From assembly GCA_021803345.1 (NCBI GenBank), contig JAJZLS010000008.1, forward strand, positions 1-64,000: 64,000 nucleotides of DNA, in the 5' to 3' direction. The stretch comes from Actinomycetes bacterium (GTDB lineage Bacteria > Actinomycetota > Acidimicrobiia > Acidimicrobiales > Acidimicrobiaceae). The notes beneath the pieces are model-generated. The model was not told where the DNA came from. It made no database searches and saw only the letters and a program-made list of their open reading frames with translations. Shown here one piece after another: positions 35,941-44,661 of the stretch. A program made the translations under genes and the position numbers. Within the stretch, counting starts at the first letter, position 1; every line of letters starts with the position of its first letter.

Positions 35941-35967
35941 AAAAGAGGACCCGTAGGCCCTCTTTTT
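35940..35967. terminator. Bidirectional rho-independent terminator
   Basis: AAAAAGAGG-a-CC, CGTA loop, GG-c-CCTCTTTTT: a GC stem flanked by A and T runs on both sides, between convergent rluD and the sigma factor gene. Confidence 0.9.
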
Positions 35968-35985
35968 GTTGCGACTGTCGGTGGA

Positions 35986-36909
35986 TCAGGCGGCCGGGGA
36001 TTTTAGACCCGGGTGATCTGCCAATCTATCGAGCGCAGCTGCTTCAAGCCGGCGAGCTCTCCGCGGTCCTATCCCAAGCAGCCTTGCAGTAGCTTCTAAA
36101 GAGGCAGGGCGCTCTCCATCGAGTCCAAAGCGCAGAATAACAACCGCTCTTTCAAGTGGATCTAGCTCTTCCACTGCTTTTCGCAACTGAACTCTGGCCA
36201 ATGCCTCATCAACTTCGTCTTCAAATGATCCTTCGCTACCAACAACCAGGTCTCCCAGAGAGGTTTCACCTTCAGGGCCAACTGATTGATCCAAACTGGC
36301 AACAACTCTTGCAGCGTGTCTGACGTCTGCCAGCTGAGCCGCAGAAAGATTGGATGCTTCAGCAATCTCATATTCAGTAGCAGAGCGGCCTAAATCGTTA
36401 GCAAGTTCCCTTGCCACGTTGTCAACCCTTCTGGAACGCTCTGCGGCTTCCATTGGGAGCCTAATTGCCTGGCCATGGTTATGAACAGCCCGCTGCAATG
36501 ACTGACGAACCCACCAGGTTGCGTAGGTGGAAAATTTGAATCCACGTCTCCAGTCGAATTTTTCGACTGCCCGAATGAGGCCAAATGTACCTTCTTGAAT
36601 CAGATCAGAAAGCTCCACGCCACGGTCCTGGTAGCGCCTGGCCCAGTGGACAACAAGCCGGAGGTTTGCCGCGACCATCTCTGTCTTGGCGGCTTCATCA
36701 CCTGCCCGAACTTTCTTGGCTAACTCCACCTGTTCTGCTGGAGACGGGAGAGGATGGCGCGCCAAATCGTCAAGGAAAAGACGTACCGAATCTGCGCCGA
36801 GCCCTGCACTGTTTAGTGCAGCTTCCACAATTGCTTCAGCGCTACCCTTTCTCCGTCTGCTTCTTGTCTCGGATGCTATTTGGGTTTCCTCTTTTCGTTT
36901 TGGGGACAT
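35986..36909 (-). CDS. Group 2 RpoD-like sigma factor
   Basis: A 307-residue sigma-70 factor. Region 1.2 ([36 protein letters not shown]), region 2 ([38 protein letters not shown], then [18 protein letters not shown]), region 3 and region 4 ([18 protein letters not shown] ... [21 protein letters not shown]) are all present, but not the long acidic region 1.1 of primary sigma factors. This is the HrdD/SigB-like alternative type. Region 4.2 is unusual in [13 protein letters not shown] where most have LGVTRERIRQIE, so -35 recognition may differ. Confidence 0.92.
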   Translation of the reverse strand: MSPKRKEETQIASETRSRRRKGSAEAIVEAALNSAGLGADSVRLFLDDLARHPLPSPAEQVELAKKVRAGDEAAKTEMVAANLRLVVHWARRYQDRGVELSDLIQEGTFGLIRAVEKFDWRRGFKFSTYATWWVRQSLQRAVHNHGQAIRLPMEAAERSRRVDNVARELANDLGRSATEYEIAEASNLSAAQLADVRHAARVVASLDQSVGPEGETSLGDLVVGSEGSFEDEVDEALARVQLRKAVEELDPLERAVVILRFGLDGERPASLEATARLLGIGPRRARRLEAAALDRLADHPGLKSPAA

Positions 36910-36980
36910 AGTCTTTACAGTCTCTTTCGTGGTCTTCCTGAATTTTGGTGAACGTGTAGTCTAACTCTTTACTGTGTTAA

Positions 36981-37009
36981 ATTCTAATATATTGTGGAAG
37001 TTTTTGCAA
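36981..37009 (-). promoter_or_regulatory. Candidate promoter of the sigma factor gene
   Basis: On the minus strand TTGCAA (37009-37004), a 17-bp spacer and TAGAAT (36986-36981), about 72 bp before the start codon. Confidence 0.45.
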
Positions 37010-37026
37010 ATTATCTCACTAGCTGG

Positions 37027-37045
37027 GTGTTTGCTGTGCAAACAC
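37027..37045. promoter_or_regulatory. Perfect inverted repeat, candidate operator
   Basis: GTGTTTGC, TGT, GCAAACAC: an 8-bp perfect palindrome in the divergent region between the sigma factor and the LolA-like/ABC genes, 18 bp upstream of the candidate sigma promoter. Confidence 0.55.
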
Positions 37046-37128
37046 TGTAAGTAATCCCTGAAAATCTCTATGTAGATAGTGATGCCATCTGTGGTTTAAT
37101 GGTTAAAAGGCAACTGTGGAGGAACGCT

Positions 37129-38193
37129 ATGAATGTTATGTCACGAACTGCTTCGAAGAGAATTTTATATTCCATCCCAGTTATCATTGGTTCTTCGGCT
37201 TTGGCGGTGGCCCTTATTGCACCGCAAATTGCTACGGCACAAACTCCTGATTTACCTTCAGTTACTACCACCCAGCTAGTGAGTTGGATTTCAAACTCTC
37301 ACCCTGTTCCTCTTTCTGGAACAGTTACGGGAGTGACTTCATTCCCGATTCCGTCAGTTTCTGCTTTGTCGAAGAATCCTTCGGCGTCATTGAGTGGATC
37401 GAGTTCAGCATCGTACAATATTTGGGAGAACGGAAAAGGGTCGTTCAGAATCCAAAGTTTGACTACGTCAGGAGAGACAGATCTCTATGTTATACCAGGT
37501 TCAGTATGGTTATGGGATTCCTCAAAGCTGACTGCAACCAAAGAAGCTATTGCCAATTATGGTTCACTGGGGGTTACGTCGTCGCCAAATCCTCAAGTCA
37601 CTGCCAGTTCTATTGTTTCAAAGCTGTCACGTCAGGCTACTCTCTCAGTGTCGGGAACTACTGTTGTGGCGGGTAGGCCTGCTTACACGCTTTCAATATC
37701 ACCCAATGCTCCTGATTCGCTAATTGGCTCAATAAATATCTCTGTTGATGCCGTAACCCATTTGGCTGATCAGATTCAGGTGATTCCAAAAGGGTCGGCT
37801 ACTCCAGCTGCCTCTCTTGGATTTAATACTGTCTCCTTCTCAGCGCAGCCAAATTCGATTTTCGACTTCAGCCCACCTCCTGGAGTAAAGGTTGTAATTC
37901 CTAAAACTCAAAAGATAAATGGCAGCCCCAGACCAACTTCAAGCCCCGCCACTCAGGCAAAGCCAAAGATTGTTGGTACAGGATTTGACGCGGTGGTGGT
38001 AGCTCATATCCCAACTAAGGCACTTTCCAGAGACGGAGCTTTACTGAAAGTTCTTCATCAAGTCAGCACTTCACAGGGAACGGCGTATGAGTATTCCAAT
38101 CCGATATTTCAAGCGCTGATTCTGCCTAACGGAACCATCGTGGCTGGTTCTGTATCAACCTCTCGTTTAATCAAGGTCATAGGAACCTTATAA
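37129..38193 (+). CDS. Secreted LolA/RseB-like protein
   Basis: A 354-residue exported protein from ATG 37129 (GGAGG 8 bp before). An N-terminal signal peptide (ILYSIPVIIGSSALAVALIAP) has a probable cleavage after ATA near residue 36. The body is beta-rich and Ser/Thr-rich, with the pattern of actinobacterial LolA-fold proteins (PLSGTVTGVT ... GKGSFRIQSLTTSGETDLYVIPGS ... VAGRPAYTLSISP). The C-terminal 100 residues form a second, less recognisable domain. It is 10 bp from a downstream ABC transporter, so it may hand a hydrophobic substrate to it; this is inference. Confidence 0.7.
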   Translation: MNVMSRTASKRILYSIPVIIGSSALAVALIAPQIATAQTPDLPSVTTTQLVSWISNSHPVPLSGTVTGVTSFPIPSVSALSKNPSASLSGSSSASYNIWENGKGSFRIQSLTTSGETDLYVIPGSVWLWDSSKLTATKEAIANYGSLGVTSSPNPQVTASSIVSKLSRQATLSVSGTTVVAGRPAYTLSISPNAPDSLIGSINISVDAVTHLADQIQVIPKGSATPAASLGFNTVSFSAQPNSIFDFSPPPGVKVVIPKTQKINGSPRPTSSPATQAKPKIVGTGFDAVVVAHIPTKALSRDGALLKVLHQVSTSQGTAYEYSNPIFQALILPNGTIVAGSVSTSRLIKVIGTL

Positions 38194-38203
38194 AGACGGT
38201 CTG

Positions 38204-39208
38204 GTGACAGAACTAGAGCAGACTTTATCCTCAGGCACCAGCAACGCTGGTGCCTATCAGGATTATGCGATTGAAACGAAATCGCTTACAAAAGCTTTTT
38301 CAGGACGGGAGGCAGTGTCAGATCTGTCTCTCAGAGTCCCAGTCGGATCAATATTTGGGTTTTTGGGACCCAATGGGTCGGGGAAAACCACCACTATCAG
38401 AATGATGCTTGGGTTGGTATCGTCCAATAAAGGTGATATAACCATATTGGGTCAGCCTGTTGAGCAGCTAAACCAGCTTGCCCGGGTTGGAGTTGTTGTA
38501 GAAGGTCCAGGCTTTTATCCTTACCTGAGTGGATTTGATAATCTGCAACGATTTGCTGAGGTATCGTATCCCGCCCAGAAGAGATTGAATCCTGAAACTT
38601 CAAAGCTCAGAAGACCAGATATATTGCAAAGTCTTGAAAGAGTGGGACTTGTTGGCGCCAAAGATAAGAAATATCGTGCGTATTCCTTAGGGATGAAGCA
38701 GAGGTTATCGATTGCTGCCGCGCTTATGTGGCCACGTGATCTGCTGGTTCTCGATGAACCCACCAACGGACTTGACCCTCAGGGAATAGTCGAGGTCAGA
38801 GAGCTGATCACTTCATTGAACCAAGAAGGGATGACTATATTCGTCTCTTCTCATATTCTTAGCGAAGTTGAAATGATCTGTAGTCACATCGCGATCATGA
38901 GAGACGGGGTGCTTCAGTTTCAGGGATCGGTGGAAGATTTCAAGGGGTCGCTCTCCAAGGAGTTTTCTCTGGTCACCAGCCAGGTCGATCTTGCAAAAGA
39001 GATACTGGTTAGATTTGAATTTATCGATCTTCATTCGTGCAAGATCGAAGGAAACCACCTTACCGCACAGCTTTCTTCCGAAAATATAGAAGAGATTGTC
39101 AAGACATTAGTCGAACAGGGAGTGGGTATAAGATCGGTTGGGTTAGTGGAACCGTCTCTGGAAGATGCCTTTGTGGCTCTTACGGGCAGGAGTAGTAATG
39201 TTTCTTAG
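38204..39208 (+). CDS. ABC transporter ATPase (ABC-2 exporter type)
   Basis: A 334-residue ATPase: Walker A GPNGSGKTTT (55-64), signature YSLGMKQRLSIAAAL, Walker B LLVLDEPTNGLDPQG, and switch VSSHILSEVE. The C-terminal extension (about 235-334) is typical of BcrA/CcmA drug or lipid exporters. GTG start 10 bp after the LolA-like gene; overlaps the permease gene. Confidence 0.92.
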   Translation: MTELEQTLSSGTSNAGAYQDYAIETKSLTKAFSGREAVSDLSLRVPVGSIFGFLGPNGSGKTTTIRMMLGLVSSNKGDITILGQPVEQLNQLARVGVVVEGPGFYPYLSGFDNLQRFAEVSYPAQKRLNPETSKLRRPDILQSLERVGLVGAKDKKYRAYSLGMKQRLSIAAALMWPRDLLVLDEPTNGLDPQGIVEVRELITSLNQEGMTIFVSSHILSEVEMICSHIAIMRDGVLQFQGSVEDFKGSLSKEFSLVTSQVDLAKEILVRFEFIDLHSCKIEGNHLTAQLSSENIEEIVKTLVEQGVGIRSVGLVEPSLEDAFVALTGRSSNVS

Positions 39209-39995
39209 TGAAATCAAACTGCTGTTGAAAAGGCGGCGTACTGAGGTTCTATTCATTCTTCTGCTTCTCGAGCCATGGTTGCTTGCGTTCTTAATTTACC
39301 AATTTGGCGGAGGCGGAGGGCAGGGTCCAAATTTTTTGAATCTGGTAACCCATAATGGGATTTTTTTGGTTTTGGCCTCTCTCTCAAGTCTTTTGCCTTT
39401 GCTCTTACCTCTAGCTGTATCTTTGGTGTCCTCAGACGCTATCGCAGGCGAAGCCTCAAATGGCACTTTGAGATATCTTCTTACAGCTCCTGTTTCGAGG
39501 TTTAAACTTCTGGTTCATAAAATGTCATCCTCTCTGGTGTTTATCTTTGTTCTTAGCGTGACCATATCTTTATCTGGCCTTGTGGCTGGGTCTGTATTTT
39601 TTCCTGTCGGAAAAGTGCTACTGCTGTCTGGCCAGACGGTCTCGTTCTTTCATGGAGTCTTGCTTGTTCTTTTATCTGCATTGCTGGTGGGATTGTCACT
39701 TATTTGTGTTGTGGCTATAGGAATTGCGATATCGACTTTCACCGATATACCGGTAGGGGCGACACTGGGTACCTTGGGAGCAATTATCCTCTCTGAAATT
39801 TTGGATAATATTACGCAGGTTCGCGGCATCTGGCCGTTGCTTCCAACCAATTATTGGATGAGTTTTTCTGACCTTTTCAGGAGTCCAATCATTTTTTCCG
39901 GAATTTCGAAAAATATAGTAAATCAGGTTGGTTGGCTTATCTTTGCCTTCTCGATTGCTTTAGCAAAGTTCCGATTTAAAGACATTACTTCTTGA
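39198..39995 (+). CDS. ABC-2 family transporter permease
   Basis: A 265-residue membrane protein with six hydrophobic spans, including the ABC-2 segments GEASNGTLRYLLTAPVSRFKLLVHK and GASLGTLGAI-like helices. ATG 39198 overlaps the ATPase gene, with GGAG seven bases upstream. With the ATPase it makes an exporter of unknown substrate. Confidence 0.88.
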   Translation: MFLSEIKLLLKRRRTEVLFILLLLEPWLLAFLIYQFGGGGGQGPNFLNLVTHNGIFLVLASLSSLLPLLLPLAVSLVSSDAIAGEASNGTLRYLLTAPVSRFKLLVHKMSSSLVFIFVLSVTISLSGLVAGSVFFPVGKVLLLSGQTVSFFHGVLLVLLSALLVGLSLICVVAIGIAISTFTDIPVGATLGTLGAIILSEILDNITQVRGIWPLLPTNYWMSFSDLFRSPIIFSGISKNIVNQVGWLIFAFSIALAKFRFKDITS

Positions 39996-40070
39996 AGAAG
40001 TTATCTTCACTATGCAGTTTGGACTTTGCAGGTACTTTAAAGTGGACTAACCTGCTAAAAGCTGAAATGA

Positions 40071-42848
40071 TCAGCTCAACCCGCGCATTAGATAATTTGC
40101 CTGCGCCGCCCAGTCAACCAGGCGAATTTTAGGCGGGAGCATCTGGCATCCATCAGCCGTCAGTACCAGTGGATTGATCGCGATATTGGCTATTTCAAAG
40201 TGGTTTTCTACCATCTGACCAATTTTGGATACCAGATGAATAAGTGATTCGGTGTCCAGTTTCGGTATTGATCGGTAACCATTGAAAATCTTTGACCCTG
40301 GTATAGCCTCTATAAGTTCCCGTGCATCCAGATCGCGCAGCGGAAGAACCCGTGTCGCTTTCTGGCCAAGTAGATCCGATAACAGCCCACCCAGTGCCAT
40401 AGTGATAAATGGACCGAAGATCATGTCGTGTATTACCGAAAGTTTGATCTCCACTGATTCAGAAGGGTCGGGGTTTTGTTTTTTAGAATCTGAGGCATGG
40501 GTCTCTATGTCATAAAACCTAAGGAGCTCGGTAACTTGGTTATTAGAAAGGAATATGTCTTTAGTGATAGGGTAGCGCGCGCTATTTGAGTGATCGAGTT
40601 CTTCAGCCTCAGAAAGCCAGATCTTAATCATGGTTGCTGCCGCAGCTCTCTGAATTTGTGGATGGGAGATAAAGTTGCCTGTCGGTTTAACCTTCCATTG
40701 TTGGTATTCCCACATTCGACCCAGAGCCTGCGCTGCCAGTTCAGGAAAGGTGAAGGCGGGTACTTCGTTGTCTTTTAATTTCAGGGCATGGACAACGCTT
40801 GGGAGCGCCAGGAAATTTGCAAGTATGGGTTTGGCGGTATCATCTTTTTGAGCTCCAGCAACTTTGGAAATTAGCGTCGCAACTTCGGTTGCGTCCTCGA
40901 CCGCATGGTCTAGCGATTTCCTAGACTCATATCGGGTTTTTACAACTGGGGCTATGTTATTGCCGGTTGATCTGAAAGATGTCACCGTGGGTACGTAGAG
41001 GACTAACACGGCATCCGTGGAAGCATCGTTGAGGATGTGCTCCAGCGCGACCTTATAATATTTAGGGTTACAGTTAGCCGGCAGTTCAACGGGATTTGAC
41101 ACCCGTGCACGGTCTGGGAGATTGGCAGTTAGCCGAGAGACTGTCTCGCTTTCAAACTGAGACATTCGTAGTCCTGCCCGTTCCAGTGAATCCTGCGCTA
41201 TCGCTACCGGGCCACCGGTATTTGACAAAATTGCAACCCGCGGTCCTTTTGGAGTCGGTTGTGTGGCAAGGGCGTTACCCAGTGAAAATAGTTCCTCCAA
41301 AGAATTGACCCTAAGCACACCGGTGTGGGCGAACATCGCATCCACTGCCTCGTCGGCAGACAATGTTCCTATTTCTGCTGCTAAGTGTTCCGGCGGCGGG
41401 GCGCCTAGAACCCCTTGAGTTGTCCTGCCTCCGTCTTGAGAACCAGTAAGTGAAGTGGAAGCGATAGTGGCGGGGGTGGTGGCTACTCTTTTTGCTTTGA
41501 CCGCGACGATGGCTTTTTCTTTGGAGAGTCTTCGGGCAATTCTTACAAACGAGCGGGGGTTGCCAAAACTTTCAAGGTAAAGGAGAATTACCTTGGTATT
41601 TTCATCCTGCTCCCAGTAATGGAGCAGATCATTTCCCGAGACATCGGCCCGGTTGCCGGAAGATACAAAAGTGGAAAGGCCTATTCCTCTTCGGCGTGCT
41701 TCTTCTACGATGGCAAGGCCGAGTGCTCCTGAGTGGGCTATCAAAGACGCTTTACCGGGAAGCAGAGCGTGAGTTGCAAGTGTGGCGTTAAGGGAAACCG
41801 TTCCAGCCGTATTGGCAACTCCCATGCAGTTGGGTCCTACTATTCGCATTCCATTCTGTCTTGCATAGCGAACCAGCTCTCTCTCTTTTTGGGCGCCGGA
41901 GTGGCCCGTTTCGGAAAATCCAGATGAGATTATTACCAGGCCGCTTACATTTTTGTCTGCTGCCTGCCTTACCACCGAAAACACTTCTTCTTCGGGTACA
42001 ACGATTATGGCAAGGTCTATTTGATCCGGTACATCTGTCAGCGAAGGGTATGCTTTGACGCTTGAGACTGATTTTGCGTGCTGATTTACTGGATAGACTG
42101 GACCAGCAAAGCTGCTATCCAGGATATTCCTAAACAACACGTTTCCTATCGAACCCGAAGTTGTACTGGCACCGATGACTGCTATGGATCGGGGAGAGAG
42201 TATTTTCCCGATCGAGCGGGCTACTGCCCGCTGTTCGCGTTGATACATTTTTTGAATTGATTCCGCAGTTGGTTCAATATCGAAAACGACGCGCACCACT
42301 CCATCTTTGAATGAGCGTGACTCGACATATCCGGCCTCGTGGAATACGCCCAGCATGCGTCGATTTTCGGGTAGCGTGTCGGCGATGAATCTGGTTATTC
42401 CAGCTTCGCTGGCTCGCGCAGCCAACATTTCCAACATTATGGTTCCAAGCCCTCTGCCTTGGTGGTCGTCGCTAACTAAAAAGGCCACTTCTGCTTCAGA
42501 TCGCCCTGGAAGCCTGTCATAACGTGCCACAGCGATAATGGAATCCCTTAAAAATGCCACGAATGCCATTCTGTCGGTATAATCAACGTTCACAAATCTC
42601 TGCAAAAGGCTGTCGCTCAATTTTGGGATTACCGAAAAAAATCGCAGGTAAATCGTCTCGGGCGAAAGGGAGGAGTGTAATTGTACAATCAGGTCTGCGT
42701 CGCTTGGCAGTATTGGACGAATTTTGACTGTTCCTCCGTCTGCAAGCACAACATCAGTTTCCCAGCGACTAATCAGTCGGGATATTTCTTCAGTGGTTGC
42801 TTGGCCGGATTCACTATTTGCTGGAATGGTCATGAATTGGTTCACCAA
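40071..42848 (-). CDS. GNAT acetyltransferase fused to an acyl-CoA synthetase (NDP-forming)-like domain
   Basis: A 925-residue protein of the Pat/Pka protein acetyltransferase type. An N-terminal GNAT domain (about 37-215) carries the acetyl-CoA motif DHQGRGLGT (Gln130-Gly135). A CoA-binding domain begins near SPRSIAVIGASTTSGSIGN (about 230), followed by succinyl-CoA ligase-like domains (LIAHSGALGLAIVEEARRRG, ILSNTGGPVAIAQD). The C-terminal ATP-grasp domain is short: from LLRFYDIETHAS it passes within about 30 residues to GPFITMALGGLLSDLL, skipping the usual lysine and HKSD-x-GG ATP-binding part. Such enzymes acetylate lysines of acyl-CoA synthetases. The start overlaps the upstream rrf2 gene, so the two are probably co-expressed. 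Confidence 0.88.
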   Translation of the reverse strand: MVNQFMTIPANSESGQATTEEISRLISRWETDVVLADGGTVKIRPILPSDADLIVQLHSSLSPETIYLRFFSVIPKLSDSLLQRFVNVDYTDRMAFVAFLRDSIIAVARYDRLPGRSEAEVAFLVSDDHQGRGLGTIMLEMLAARASEAGITRFIADTLPENRRMLGVFHEAGYVESRSFKDGVVRVVFDIEPTAESIQKMYQREQRAVARSIGKILSPRSIAVIGASTTSGSIGNVLFRNILDSSFAGPVYPVNQHAKSVSSVKAYPSLTDVPDQIDLAIIVVPEEEVFSVVRQAADKNVSGLVIISSGFSETGHSGAQKERELVRYARQNGMRIVGPNCMGVANTAGTVSLNATLATHALLPGKASLIAHSGALGLAIVEEARRRGIGLSTFVSSGNRADVSGNDLLHYWEQDENTKVILLYLESFGNPRSFVRIARRLSKEKAIVAVKAKRVATTPATIASTSLTGSQDGGRTTQGVLGAPPPEHLAAEIGTLSADEAVDAMFAHTGVLRVNSLEELFSLGNALATQPTPKGPRVAILSNTGGPVAIAQDSLERAGLRMSQFESETVSRLTANLPDRARVSNPVELPANCNPKYYKVALEHILNDASTDAVLVLYVPTVTSFRSTGNNIAPVVKTRYESRKSLDHAVEDATEVATLISKVAGAQKDDTAKPILANFLALPSVVHALKLKDNEVPAFTFPELAAQALGRMWEYQQWKVKPTGNFISHPQIQRAAAATMIKIWLSEAEELDHSNSARYPITKDIFLSNNQVTELLRFYDIETHASDSKKQNPDPSESVEIKLSVIHDMIFGPFITMALGGLLSDLLGQKATRVLPLRDLDARELIEAIPGSKIFNGYRSIPKLDTESLIHLVSKIGQMVENHFEIANIAINPLVLTADGCQMLPPKIRLVDWAAQANYLMRGLS

Positions 42849-43287
42849 TCAGGGAGTCGTCAGTCTCCCGTCCTTTGGCACGGTTAACCATGTCGGCAAG
42901 GGTAAACGAGTTCAGATGTTGTCGCATATGCTCTCCAACGCTCTCCCAAACTGCGAGAAGGACACACTGACCTTCATGTTCGCATGCTCCATTTTCATGA
43001 GGTAGACCAAAATCGCCAGCGACTATCGGCCCGTCCACAGCCGATACAATCTGTGCCAATGTGATTTCGCCTGGTTTCCGAGCGAGCACGTAGCCTCCGC
43101 CAACCCCGCGTTTTGATTTAACCAAGCCGGCCCCTTTGAGTGCCAATAATATCTGCTCCAGATACGGCTGAGGCAAACCGGTTCTATCAGCCACGTCTTT
43201 TACTGACGTTGGACCTGTTTCCTCGATATGTAATGCTAATGAGAGCAGAGCTCTTGAGGCATAGTCACCTCGGGTAGAGACTTTCAC
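42814..43287 (-). CDS. Rrf2 family transcriptional regulator
   Basis: A 157-residue winged-helix regulator (MKVSTRGDYASRALLSLALH, VKDVADRTGLPQPYLEQILLALKGAGLVKSKRGVGGGYVLAR). The sensor loop has Cys102 and Cys108 (ACEHEGQC), the C-x5-C part of the IscR/NsrR cluster site, but position 114, where a third Cys is expected, is Trp. It may still bind an Fe-S cluster with other ligands, or sense something else. GTG start; overlaps the acetyltransferase fusion by 35 bp. Confidence 0.92.
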   Translation of the reverse strand: MKVSTRGDYASRALLSLALHIEETGPTSVKDVADRTGLPQPYLEQILLALKGAGLVKSKRGVGGGYVLARKPGEITLAQIVSAVDGPIVAGDFGLPHENGACEHEGQCVLLAVWESVGEHMRQHLNSFTLADMVNRAKGRETDDSLIGEPIHDHSSK

Positions 43288-43323
43288 ATATCCATAGTAG
43301 TCAATTTAATTGTGGATATAGTG
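43285..43323. promoter_or_regulatory. Inverted repeat over the rrf2 start, candidate autoregulatory operator
   Basis: CACATATCCA (43285-43294) and TGGATATAGTG (43313-43323) are inverted copies separated by 18 bp of AT-rich DNA; one arm covers the rrf2 start codon. Rrf2 regulators often autoregulate. Confidence 0.4.
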
Positions 43324-43388
43324 GCTAAATGGCGTAATCTGTAGTAAGTGGGAGTGCGTTCTAGTAGCTTTCTAAATAGATAGGCAAA

Positions 43389-44621
43389 ATGGAGCAGCAA
43401 TTGATTCTAAGTAACGAGGTACTTAATCTTGGTGCGTCAGAGATGCCTCCTCTCCCAAATTACTACGGAGCGGGTATTAGCAATGTCGTGCCAGCAATTT
43501 TTAGCCATCTTGCCCGCAATAGGGGTTCACTGTTTGGTAAGAGTTCAAGCGAGATAGAGGAGCTTGTTTATTCAGTGAATCCGGGCATCGAGCCTGATCT
43601 CGATAGCTGGTTTCCTAAAGAAGCCACAGAGGCCGGTCAAATAGTATTGCTAGTGCTCGACGGTCTAGGGTTTTCGCAGCTGACTCGCTTTATTGATGAA
43701 TTGCCAAATCTGAGCATGCTTTCTCAGTCGCGGATTTCCTCTGTTGCTCCGACAACCACAGCAACTGCACTTACCTCAATCACTACGGGAGCTACACCCG
43801 CAATTCACGGGCTTCTTGGTTACCGGATGTGCATTGGACGGAACAGAGTTATGAACACGCTTTCCTGGGCTTGTTCCACTGATGCATCCGAAAAGATGCC
43901 CGACCCCAGCGAAGTACAGCAGTTGGCTCCGTTCCTCAGTTTTCATCCAAAGGTGGTCACCAAAGCGCAACACCAAAACTCCGGGTTTACAAAGGCCCAC
44001 CTCAGGGAGACTGAAATAGTCAATTACAGATTCCCTTCGACCATGATAGATCATGTATCTGATCTTTTACATCAGGGCCAGGCCTTCGTCTATGCCTATT
44101 ATGAGGGTATTGACACCGTTGCCCATGAATACGGACTCGGGAGTTCATATCTTGAGGAGTTACGGGCAGTTGACTATCTGGTTGGGAGATTAATAGCCAG
44201 TTTACCCAAGGGTACCAGCCTGTTGATTACTTCGGATCATGGCCAGGTGGAAGTACCCGGGCTGCCCATAAAGATTGATTCTAGAATTTTGGATTCAACT
44301 AAAGTCCTCAGTGGCGAGGGTCGATTTCGCTGGCTTCACCTAAAGGAAGGTGCCACCAGGAAAGTGGTAGAGCTGGCGAGCGAAATTTATCAACAGCAGG
44401 CATGGATACTAACTAGAGATCAGCTGATTGAAGGTGGCTACTATGGGGTTCCTCTTGAGAACCTCAATGAAAGATCACGTCTTGGCGATGTTGCCTTCAT
44501 TGCTAAGTCTGACATCGCCTTTTTTGATCCGGTTGACACTGGTCCATATAATCTTGTTTGTAGGCACGGTTCATTAACTCACGATGAACTTGATGTTCCA
44601 CTCCTCGGTTATTTTGTCTGA
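43389..44621 (+). CDS. Type I phosphodiesterase/nucleotide pyrophosphatase family protein
   Basis: A 410-residue alkaline phosphatase superfamily enzyme (PF01663 type). Motifs: first metal Asp and the nucleophile region VLLVLDGLGFSQL with APTTTATALTSITTG (Thr nucleophile), GIDTVAHEYG, the ITSDHGQVEVPG metal site, and a late His in CRHGSLTHDEL. No signal peptide, so cytoplasmic. Substrate unknown. ATG start. Confidence 0.85.
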   Translation: MEQQLILSNEVLNLGASEMPPLPNYYGAGISNVVPAIFSHLARNRGSLFGKSSSEIEELVYSVNPGIEPDLDSWFPKEATEAGQIVLLVLDGLGFSQLTRFIDELPNLSMLSQSRISSVAPTTTATALTSITTGATPAIHGLLGYRMCIGRNRVMNTLSWACSTDASEKMPDPSEVQQLAPFLSFHPKVVTKAQHQNSGFTKAHLRETEIVNYRFPSTMIDHVSDLLHQGQAFVYAYYEGIDTVAHEYGLGSSYLEELRAVDYLVGRLIASLPKGTSLLITSDHGQVEVPGLPIKIDSRILDSTKVLSGEGRFRWLHLKEGATRKVVELASEIYQQQAWILTRDQLIEGGYYGVPLENLNERSRLGDVAFIAKSDIAFFDPVDTGPYNLVCRHGSLTHDELDVPLLGYFV

Positions 44622-44661
44622 GTTAAGCTTATAAACTTAAAGAGAAAACAAGCGATAGTAG

